DNA from: Candidatus Absconditabacterales bacterium
Lineage (GTDB): Bacteria > Patescibacteria > JAEDAM01 > Absconditabacterales > Absconditicoccaceae
Direction: 5' to 3'
Length of the DNA: 5,496 bases
NCBI GenBank assembly: GCA_938010495.1
Contig: CALLUT010000192.1
Span: 1-5,496, forward strand
Below, piece after piece: positions 1 to 5,496 of this stretch (positions within the stretch are counted from its first letter, which is position 1; each line of letters begins with the position of its first letter). The position numbers and the translations under genes were made by a program. The notes beneath the pieces are model-generated. The model was not told the DNA's origin, ran no database searches, and saw nothing but the letters and a program-made list of their open reading frames with translations.

Positions 1-1
1 A

Positions 2-613
2 GATTCAATTGAAGAAGCAATTTTAGAAGAGATTGAAGAGCTATCAATACCTGAAGTACTTATTAAGATTCTAAAAGAGACACAAGAAGAAATACGAAAA
101 AGCACACTAGCTTCTCATAATTCTCTTGCCAAAGAAAAAGAAAATAGACTCGAACAGATAGTTCAAAAGAAAGATGTTATTGAAGACAAGATAATTGAAT
201 TAGATTCATCAGATGTTTTCTATGAGCCCACCAAAAAGAAATATGAAGCACTCTTAAGAGAAGAACAAACCATCAAAAATGAGCTTGAAGACTCCTCTCT
301 CAAAGAGAATGACTTCAATAAAATTCTTGATATGGTAACAGATACGATTCAAAAGCCTAAAAAACTACGAAAAAAATCCGATGCGAAGGGAAAGCAGTTA
401 TTATCGAAGGTTCGATTCAACGGTAAAATTTACTATAAAAAAAATCAAGGGTGTCGAACCCCTGATAAGTCACTTATATTCACGCTTTCCAGCGAATTTG
501 ATACTGATAACAAAGTAATTCAAGGAGAATCAGACTTGAACTGACAATTGAGGTGCCGAAGACCTCCGTGTTCCCAATTACACCATCCCCTTATAAATAC
601 TGAAACGAAGTAA
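2..613 (+). CDS. Large serine recombinase, C-terminal part (5' end outside window)
   Basis: The visible part lacks the catalytic resolvase domain, so the call rests on the C-terminal region. That region has a long charged coiled coil (about residues 1-105, rich in E/K/L/I heptads), a basic linker (KPKKLRKKSD), and then a segment VRFNGKIYYKKNQG...TP. This resembles the tail of recombinases of the Resolvase/Recombinase/zinc-ribbon type common in CPR genomes. Such enzymes integrate and excise mobile elements. The frame is open from the left edge. A TGA lies at 542-544. In this UGA=Gly host the frame continues through the antisense of a tRNA gene to TAA at 611-613 (203 visible residues). Under the standard code it stops at 544 (180 visible residues). 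All four Gly codons before 542 are GGN and none is UGA, unlike every other gene in the window, which suggests recent arrival from a standard-code background. It converges on the tRNA-Arg gene. Family call fairly likely; the true 3' end is uncertain. Confidence 0.72.
447..496. repeat. Cluster of three short inverted repeats next to the tRNA 3' end
   Basis: Three consecutive self-complementary units lie within 50 bases of the recombinase 3' end. They are GGGT-(5 nt)-ACCC at 449-461, ATAAGT-C-ACTTAT at 465-477, and CGCT-TTCC-AGCG at 483-494. On the minus strand the first reads as a T-arm-like hairpin (AGGGG, loop TTCGACA, CCCTT). A full second tRNA could not be folded around it. The units may be part of the element end or may be chance within coding sequence. 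Confidence 0.3.
521..592 (-). tRNA. tRNA-Arg (anticodon UCG)
   Basis: A complete cloverleaf can be folded by hand on the minus strand, reading from 592 to 521. The acceptor stem AAGGGGA pairs with TCTCCTT (one G-T). The D arm is GTGT/ACAC with loop AATTGGGA, which carries A14, GG18-19 and A21. The anticodon stem GAGGT/ACCTC closes loop CTTCGGC, giving U33 and anticodon TCG (reads CGA, Arg). The variable loop has 4 nt. The T arm GTCAG/CTGAT has loop TTCAAGT, matching TTCRANY. The discriminator is G and no CCA is encoded. G37 is less usual for an Arg tRNA, so the isotype is slightly less certain than the fold. The gene lies downstream of the minus-strand genes and is overlapped antisense by the recombinase frame. 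Confidence 0.87.
521..592. other. Candidate integration (att) site in the tRNA-Arg gene
   Basis: The recombinase coding region runs directly into the 3' end of the tRNA gene. The host-like, UGA-rich genes begin immediately on the other side. Many integrative elements insert into tRNA 3' ends and rebuild the tRNA from their own copy, so the element/chromosome junction is probably within or next to the tRNA 3' half. The second junction and its direct repeat are outside the window. This is inference from layout only. Confidence 0.35.
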
Positions 614-626
614 AACTAGTGATAGT

Positions 627-944
627 CTAGCTTCTACTCGTTTTAAAATTTCTTTTTTTCCATCTTCTGTACGATCGACTTGCATCTCAAATCATAACAA
701 ATTCAACATCTCATCAAGAAGGTTTACGACGAATTCTATAACCATCAGGATCTTCACGAGCTGACGTTGCATCTGAAATCCATTTTCATGATCTCATAAA
801 TCGGACATATTCATTTCCTTTTGGATTTGTGTATGAACGTTTTTCTCACTCGTTAGAACGAGATTTTTTTACGCCAACGACCTTTTTTTGTTTGGCTTGT
901 TGTTGTTTTTTCTTCAAGATTCACATCTTGTTGGTTCTTGCCAT
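627..944 (-). CDS. Small, highly basic protein of unknown function (105 aa, code 25)
   Basis: I do not recognise this gene. With UGA=Gly the frame runs from ATG (944-942) to TAG (629-627). Six of nine glycines are UGA, and an in-frame TAA lies about 15 codons upstream of the ATG. The N-terminus (MARTNKMGILKKKQQQAKQK) and the C-terminus (RSYRRWKKRNFKTSRS) are strongly Lys/Arg-rich. The middle (about residues 38-88) has a more structured look, with FMRSGKW, EDPDGYRIRR and EFVMIGDASRSYRRW. There is no signal peptide or membrane segment. The composition suggests binding to nucleic acid or the ribosome, but this is a guess from charge alone. It lies 60 bp after the 1005-1808 gene on the same strand and upstream of the tRNA, so it may belong to the ftsW transcript. 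No clear ribosome binding site is visible. Under the standard code the frame is broken six times. Confidence 0.68.
849..870 (+). terminator. Terminator-like hairpin with T-tract, antisense to the 105-aa gene
   Basis: CTCGTT-AG-AACGAG (849-862; as RNA about a 5-bp stem with a 4-nt loop) is followed by seven T residues (864-870) on the plus strand. It lies inside the minus-strand 105-aa gene, about 235 bases past the recombinase frame. It could stop plus-strand transcripts leaving the element. The stem is short and chance is possible. Confidence 0.25.
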
Positions 945-1004
945 GGAATGTTTATCGAGTACAAAAGTAGATCATTTATGTTGAAATTATATGATTTTTC
1001 AATG

Positions 1005-1808
1005 CTAGATGTTGAAAAGTTTTATGTGGGAAAATTCTCTTCAAGTAATTTCATAAGCATGAGTCAAAAGATTAGTCGCTTCATCCATTTTTCACACTAC
1101 TCTTTCATCTCATAGAGCATTCTTTAACAAAGATAATAATTCCCAGTCATGAATTCATACTGATCGTACTTGTTGCGACTTATGGTCAACATATTCACTA
1201 CGCATGTACAATCATTGCTCTTTCAATAAGTATGTTATTCATTCAAATAACTCTTCATATTGAGCAATAGATCATGCCATAGGTAATTGAATAGTTGCAT
1301 TAAACAACGTCTCATCGTCTCATACAAATGATCAATATCATAAAATCATTCATATTAATATACTTACTAATCAGTCAATTGTTTGTATAGATTTTTGATC
1401 AACAGATGTTATAGGTTTTTCAAATACTGTAAATTTTCAATCGACTATAACGGTATTTTCAATTCAAAAATCTGCTAACAACTCGTTCATAAGTTCAATT
1501 GAGTCACTATCGTTTCAAAAACCATAAAGATAAGACACAACTTTGTTCAAGTCTTCATTAAATTCCTGGTACAATCACAATCAGTTTTCTATCAATCATG
1601 GCATAAGTTCTACACTATGTAGTTCTCTATCAAATCAAACTATAACATCCATTCCGTCTCAAACTTCATGAATTTTCCTCCACAGGATTTTTCATTTCCA
1701 AAACACTAATACTTCTTCTGCATCAGTAAAAAATGTATGATCTTTGCTTACAATAGATCTTTTCTTATTAGTTATTCATTGTGTAATAAGAGTTCATCCA
1801 AGTGTCAT
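1005..1808 (-). CDS. Unrecognised 267-aa protein, translationally coupled to ftsW; weak LAGLIDADG-like segment
   Basis: With UGA=Gly this frame is open for 267 codons and ends with TAG (1007-1005). About 23 of 26 glycines are UGA. Its ATG shares one base with the ftsW stop (TAATG at 1810-1806), so it is almost certainly translated by coupling. An AGAAG element lies about 9 bases before the ATG. I do not recognise residues 1-140. Residues about 147-230 have the pattern of a LAGLIDADG domain: a hydrophobic helix ending LIGMILGYGSF, a strand (ATIQL), a helix (QYEELFEGITYLLKEQGL), a strand with charged/Ser-rich residues (YMRSEYVDHKSQQVRSV), then DWELLSLL. The acidic residue expected before the Gly-Ser (GDGS) is Tyr here, so nuclease activity is doubtful. 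It could be an inactive nuclease relative, a DNA-binding factor, or unrelated. The open frame is solid; the function is open. Confidence 0.7.
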
Positions 1809-2896
1809 TATTTTTCTTCTACAATTTTATAAAGCAAAACAACTTCTACCATATTTATTAACAAAGCAGATCATCCATGACTAATAAATGGTAAGGTTAA
1901 TCATGTAAGTGGGATAAGTTTTATGTTCACTCATATATTAATAAATGCCTGCATCAAAATCATACTCAACAATCATATAGCAAGGATCCTATCATATTCA
2001 TTTTTTACTCATTGTACTCAAAGTAAAACATATCGTCATAAACTACAGTACAATGCTAGTAAAAATATATTTCATAAAAATCAAATTTCTTCTGAAAAAG
2101 CAGCAAAAATAAAATCACTTTGTGCTTCTGGTATATATCAAAATTTTTGTAATCATTTCCCATATCATTTTCATAACCATCATCATCATCATACGGCAAT
2201 TAATGATTGTTGTGTTTGCCATGCTATTCATTCTCATGTAGAATCTACACTAGAATCCAAAAAATATGCTATTCTTTCTTGTACATAATTAAATTTCAAC
2301 GATGCTCATATTACTGCAATCAATCAGACCATTAATGTTATTAAAACATAATATCATTTCCCTCATGAATACCAGTACATTATCAAAGCTACAGGTCATA
2401 ATACCAATAATGAACCAAAGTCTGGAAGAATAACGAATACAAATAACGTTAATGCTACCATAATAAAGAATCAAACAAAAAATTGTTGATCATTCATTGT
2501 TTTCTTTTTTCTAAGTAACCAAGATGCTAAGAAAAACACAAATCATACCTTAAAAAATTCTCAAGGCTGTATCGTTCATCATCATATTTCTAACCATAAT
2601 GTAGCACCTTTACCAAAATCAGATCACAAACTCGTGAAAAGCAATCAAATAAGTACTGCTCAAACTATAAATATTACATATTTTAGTTTTCTAAATACTT
2701 TCATTGGAATAAAATATGTTATTATGCTCAGCACGATTCACAATAATAATTTTTGTACTTGATCAGCAAAATAGAAGTAATTTGACGGATCACCTAAGAA
2801 TTTACGAGTAAATTCAAATGATTCAAAAATACTTACACTGTACATAGAGAACAGTCCAAAAATAATTAGTAGGGTTCATATAATTAATATCTGCAT
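1808..2896 (-). CDS. ftsW: FtsW/RodA-family (SEDS) peptidoglycan glycosyltransferase, likely FtsW
   Basis: FtsW polymerises lipid II into septal glycan strands with its partner class B PBP, as an integral membrane protein of the divisome. The frame gives 362 residues, close to the usual 360-410, with about ten hydrophobic segments. Family landmarks appear in order: an N-terminal helix ending MYSVS (18-22), IQPGEFFK (109-116; most homologues have PSE), ILPDFGSLLVL (156-166), QERIAYFLD (206-214), a glycine-rich AVGGGGWLG (234-242), PEAQSDFIFA (256-265) with the conserved Asp261 placed at the catalytic site, SEEIGFLG (268-275), and PLTGLTLPFISHGGS (329-343; His340 replaces the usual Tyr). The start is forced, because an in-frame TAA sits 21 bases upstream of the ATG. 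About 35 of 43 glycines are UGA, including four in a row. It diverges from the PAP2-ftsQ pair and overlaps the next gene as TAATG. There is no Shine-Dalgarno sequence, and a promoter candidate lies 6 bases before the ATG. Confidence 0.95.
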
Positions 2897-2902
2897 TTTT
2901 GG

Positions 2903-2930
2903 ATTGTATAGTTTTGATTACTATTTGCAA
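2903..2930 (-). promoter_or_regulatory. Candidate leaderless promoter for ftsW
   Basis: On the minus strand a -35-like TTGCAA (2930-2925) is followed by 16 bases and then a -10-like TACAAT (2908-2903). Only 6 bases follow before the ATG at 2896. Normal spacing would place the transcription start on the A of the ATG, giving a message with no leader. No ribosome binding site is present upstream, which fits. The TTGCAA box is palindromic and shared with the opposite promoter. Confidence 0.5.
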
Positions 2931-2952
2931 TCTGTTGGTTGTTTATTACTAT
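2925..2952 (+). promoter_or_regulatory. Candidate leaderless promoter for the PAP2-ftsQ pair
   Basis: On the plus strand the same TTGCAA (2925-2930) is followed by 16 bases, TACTAT (2947-2952), and 6 bases before the ATG at 2959. The spacing is identical to that of the ftsW promoter on the other strand. The predicted transcription start coincides with the ATG, and no Shine-Dalgarno sequence is seen. Confidence 0.45.
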
Positions 2953-2958
2953 GATAGC

Positions 2959-3414
2959 ATGATACCTCTTGTACTTGTACCATTTGTTGTTTGATGAATT
3001 ATTCAGCTTATAAAAATCTGAATTGATTTTCTCACAACGTGAAAATTATCAATATCATCATTACGATCAGCGTGATGATTTCCTTCTTTTCATAGTTGAA
3101 TAGCCGCAAGTATAACGACTCTTATGTTTCTTAACTTTTGAATAGAATCTGCAGAGTTTGCAATTAGTTTTTGTTTCTCATTCCTCTTCTGGTATGATGC
3201 AGCAAACATTAGATATCAAGCATGACAACACGCGACCTTACTAAATAAAATACAACAAGAATTAGAAAGTTCAGATAATGTATGAGAAAAAATGATGATT
3301 CTCAAAGAAAGATTATGACATACTGCTTTTGAAGTATTATGATGAATAATAGTATGATCATGTCTTACTATTACTTACTATCTTCTTGTCAGTAAAGGTA
3401 TTTTGGTATACTAG
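2959..3414 (+). CDS. Divergent PAP2 family membrane protein (DUF212, YuiD-like)
   Basis: The 151-residue product matches the DUF212/divergent-PAP2 family (COG1963-like), usually about 150 residues, in length and in motif order. It opens with a hydrophobic helix (MIPLVLVPFVVGGIIQLIK). K29-x6-R36 and SAGGFPSFHSG (37-47) follow, matching the family's GGMPSSHS-type motif and resembling the K-x6-R and PSxH parts of PAP2 phosphatase sites. Next is a transmembrane stretch ending FWYDAANIRYQAGQHATLLN (77-96), then LKERLGHTAFEVLGG (115-129) with His121 and Glu125, and a last helix. PAP2 enzymes hydrolyse lipid phosphates, but for this divergent branch the substrate is not established. Next to ftsQ and opposite ftsW, a role in lipid-carrier recycling is a reasonable inference only. 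Fourteen of 15 glycines are UGA. ATG 2959 is chosen because it begins at the family's usual first helix. It ends 12 bases before ftsQ. Confidence 0.88.
3386..3412 (+). promoter_or_regulatory. Weak internal promoter candidate before ftsQ
   Basis: TTGTCA (3386-3391) is followed by 15 bases and an extended -10-like TGGTATACT with core 3407-3412, overlapping the stop of the PAP2 gene. It lies 14 bases upstream of the ftsQ ATG. It could give ftsQ extra expression. The spacer is short and the motif lies in AT-rich coding DNA, so support is slight. Confidence 0.22.
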
Positions 3415-3426
3415 AACTACTGATAT

Positions 3427-4323
3427 ATGAAAAAAAGAACCATACGCAGTAATAAATCTTCATTCTTTTGATCTCTACGACAAAAGATTTTTTGAAGATA
3501 TTGAAAAAAATCGAAAAAAAAGAAAATTAGAACACGTCAAAAGAAAGGGTTTTCTAGTAAGGTTAGAAACAAATTTTATAGATGGCAAAAACTTATAATT
3601 GTTTGTATCATAGTATGAGTAACTGCTTTAGTTATATATTTCATATCAAAAAATACTTTTTTGGCAAAAAGTCATACTATAGAAAAAGTATCAATTGATC
3701 CATGAAGCATTGACGAATACGACAATGAAGATATATTTGTTTTAATACAGGACCAACTCTTATGAAAGAATTACTATAAATTACGTTGGTCTTGAAAAGA
3801 ACAAGCACTCAACGAAGTGCAAAAAGAGTTTTCTCTCGTTAAAAATTTTGATATAACACATGAATCTGACTCACTTTGATACGTTACGATTGACTATCAT
3901 GAACCAACTCTTATATTTCTTCTTCCTGAACAACGTCGTTATGCTGCTTATGATAATAAACTATACCAACTATGAACATGAGATTATCTTTGATCTGAAT
4001 CTCCTGTAATCGAATTACCAAAATACACTCAAGAATTAGAAAATATCGAATGAATATTTCATCAAATAGACGAAAAAAGACTTCTCGAAGTATATTCTAT
4101 AGTTATAAATACCTTATGAGAAAATAACATTAGTGAAGTAATTTATCTCCCTTGATGACAAAAACTCTTCTTATCATACAAATGAAAACGTCTCTATATC
4201 CATGTTAATAAAGATATAAATATACAACTTGCAAAACTTATAGATTTAGAAAATTTCTACACGAGATTCAATAACATTTCAGTCATAGACTTATGAAGCG
4301 TAGATGATACTATTGTTAAATAA
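3427..4323 (+). CDS. ftsQ: Cell division protein FtsQ/DivIB
   Basis: FtsQ/DivIB is a single-pass membrane scaffold that joins FtsB/FtsL and helps recruit FtsW and its PBP partner to the septum. The 298-residue product has the expected architecture. A long, very basic cytoplasmic tail (1-54) includes KKSKKKKIRTRQKK. One transmembrane helix spans about 55-74 (KLIIVCIIVGVTALVIYFIS). A POTRA-like domain follows at about 83-160, starting IEKVSIDPGSID and ending VTIDYHEP. The beta domain (about 161-290) has PVIELP, LGENNISEVIYLPGG and LYIHVNKD, and the protein closes with the family-typical IDLGSVDDTIVK. Seventeen of 18 glycines are UGA, so the gene is invisible under the standard code. It follows the PAP2 gene by 12 bases with no clear ribosome binding site and is probably co-transcribed. 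Its TAA is separated by one base from the stop of the convergent aminotransferase gene. Confidence 0.92.
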
Positions 4324-4324
4324 T

Positions 4325-5496
4325 CTAACAAAATAAATTCAATTGAACTTTACGGAAAGCAGCAATATATTGATCTATAATATCTTTATGTGTGTACCAA
4401 TCATAAAATGAAGGCAAGACAAGTAATGTCTTACTAATTTTTGCAGCATTATGTTCTGTATATAATCATTTATCAAGTAGGCATTCTATAACAGTATCTT
4501 GCATGACTTCAATCTCTACACCTTCAGCTTTGAGTAAGGCAACAAGTCAATGTATTGGTAATTTTCTTAATTGTTGTTTATTGTATTGCAAAACAAATCC
4601 ATGTCGACTTCCTTGTCTTTTTCAAAATTTATCTGAAGAGACAAATGAACAGAACGAAACCATTTTCATTCTTTCACGAAAGTATTCTAAACATTGTTCA
4701 CTTCAGTGACGTAAGTGCAAAACATGTCTCAATGAATACTTTCACATAATTGCATGCAATGGAGAAAGAAGATATTTTTTGTTTAGAATTTTATTTGATC
4801 AAGATGAGTATGATTGATATCAAGATGTATAATGTTCTTTCATACAATCTATTAGTAAACGATTATTCGTAACCACAAGAGACCCTTGTCCTGTAAAAAT
4901 TAATTTTTCATATGATAAGGGGAAAATTCAAGCATCTCAATCAGTTCAACTATGTACTCAATCAATTATTGATCAATATGCATATGAACAATCTTCAATA
5001 ATCAATGGAGTCATATCTTGGATTCCTTCACGAATTTTCTTTATTGATATAGGATTTCACCAATGATGTGTAACAAATATCATTTTAGTGCTATCTGTTA
5101 GACATTGAAGAATATGTTCTGGTAGGACCTTTCATGTTTCTTTATCACAATCATGAACAATAACGGTTGCTCAACTACGTTCTATTGCATCATACAATGA
5201 GTAATCAGCAAATGGAGAACAAATAACTTCATCTCATTCTCAAATATCTAAAATACTAACTAGTCACCAAATTGTTTCAATAAATCCAGGTGTTATAACA
5301 CTATATCTTACTTTATTATCAAGATAATCGAGAAATAGTGCCTGAAATTGATTATCTAAGGTTTCTTCATAAGTGTTACTTAACATTTTATTACGAACAA
5401 CTTTTAATTCATCTAGTTCATCATCTAGGCTTTGAGGAGGTCGTACTGTATGAGGAGATTCTTTTGTTACTACTTTTTTTCATCAACGTATTGCAA
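4325..5496 (-). CDS. DegT/DnrJ/EryC1/StrS-family PLP-dependent aminotransferase (5' end outside window)
   Basis: This family transfers an amino group, usually from glutamate, to a nucleotide-linked keto-sugar for surface polysaccharides. The frame enters at the right edge and gives 389 residues to TAG (4327-4325), so only a short N-terminal piece can be missing. Numbering from the edge, the fold-type I landmarks are in order: SVITPGFIETIWGLV (65-79, in place of the usual SGTxAL), IGEGDEVICSPF (84-95), GATVIVHDCD (108-117), LTDSTKMIFVTHHWGNP (132-148), PLIIEDCSYAYGS (162-174) with the PLP-binding Asp167, DGDAGIFPLSYEKLIFTGQGSLVVTN (184-209) with Lys196 as the probable Schiff-base lysine, and a C-terminal LVLPSFYDW (358-366). 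About 20 of 27 glycines are UGA. The SGT motif is altered and Ser169 replaces the usual Gln after the EDxA, so the substrate may differ from standard sugar aminotransferases. The family is secure; the substrate is unknown. Confidence 0.88.

Noticed and set aside
447..520. A second tRNA on the minus strand around the T-arm-like hairpin.
   Set aside because: No acceptor stem or proper D and anticodon arms could be paired with it.
332..544. A separate 70-aa gene starting at the ATG at 332.
   Set aside because: The same frame is open from the left edge of the window with continuous coiled-coil sequence, so the ATG is internal to the recombinase.
888..1115. Plus-strand frame of 75 codons starting MFGLLLFFLQD.
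   Set aside because: It lies antisense to the 105-aa and 267-aa minus-strand genes. Its hydrophobic start is the complement of the Lys/Gln-rich N-terminus.
2162..2191. The CAT/TCA-rich stretch as a microsatellite or CRISPR-like repeat.
   Set aside because: It is in-frame coding for the conserved glycine-rich loop of FtsW, with no spacer-repeat structure.
1923..2288. Plus-strand frame of 121 codons with a run of histidines (HNHHHHH), tempting as a metal-binding protein.
   Set aside because: It is the antisense of ftsW. The histidine run is the complement of the GGGG-coding UGA codons of the FtsW loop, and the minus-strand frame matches a known family over its full length.
2289..2474. Minus-strand frame of 61 codons inside ftsW.
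   Set aside because: Out-of-frame shadow of ftsW; the real frame runs straight through with UGA=Gly.
4338..4347. Palindrome TTCAATTGAA near the ftsQ/aminotransferase stops, with a similar sequence at the window start.
   Set aside because: It is AT-rich, short, inside coding sequence in both places, and not followed by a T-tract; probably chance.
4503..4749. Two overlapping plus-strand frames of 68 and 64 codons.
   Set aside because: Both are antisense to the DegT-family gene, which has family motifs across its whole length.

Overview
The window comes from a bacterium that reads UGA as glycine (genetic code 25). It is therefore most likely a member of Absconditabacteria (SR1) or Gracilibacteria within the Patescibacteria/CPR. 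The basis is internal. The DNA is AT-rich, and under the standard code positions 600-5496 hold only short fragments. When UGA is read as Gly the same stretch resolves into six long, tightly packed frames, four of them with recognisable families. UGA falls on family-invariant glycines, TGG still encodes Trp, and all six frames stop with TAA or TAG. My hand count is about 115 UGA against 23 GGN glycine codons in these six genes.

Layout. Positions 2-613 (+): the C-terminal part of a probable large serine recombinase, cut by the left window edge. It runs head-on into a tRNA-Arg(UCG) gene at 521-592 (-), which looks like the chromosomal end of an integrated element. Positions 627-944 (-): a small, very basic protein of unknown function. 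Positions 1005-1808 (-): an unrecognised 267-residue protein with a faint LAGLIDADG-like segment. Its ATG overlaps the stop of the gene before it as TAATG. Positions 1808-2896 (-): ftsW, the SEDS-family septal peptidoglycan polymerase. Positions 2897-2958: a 62-bp divergent intergenic region holding two mirror-symmetric promoter candidates that share one palindromic TTGCAA box. Positions 2959-3414 (+): a divergent PAP2 (DUF212/YuiD-like) membrane protein. Positions 3427-4323 (+): ftsQ/divIB. Positions 4325-5496 (-): a DegT/DnrJ/EryC1/StrS-type PLP aminotransferase, convergent with ftsQ with one base between the stops and cut by the right edge.

The middle of the window is a cell-division and envelope locus. 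FtsW polymerises lipid II at the septum and FtsQ is the divisome scaffold. The PAP2-like protein may act on a lipid phosphate, and the DegT-type enzyme suggests aminosugar or surface-glycan synthesis. ftsW and the PAP2-ftsQ pair are probably fired in opposite directions from one compact control region, possibly as leaderless messages. No gene-free stretch exceeds 300 bases. The most notable points are the recoding, a recombinase that uses no UGA-Gly and collides with a tRNA, and the symmetric divergent promoters.
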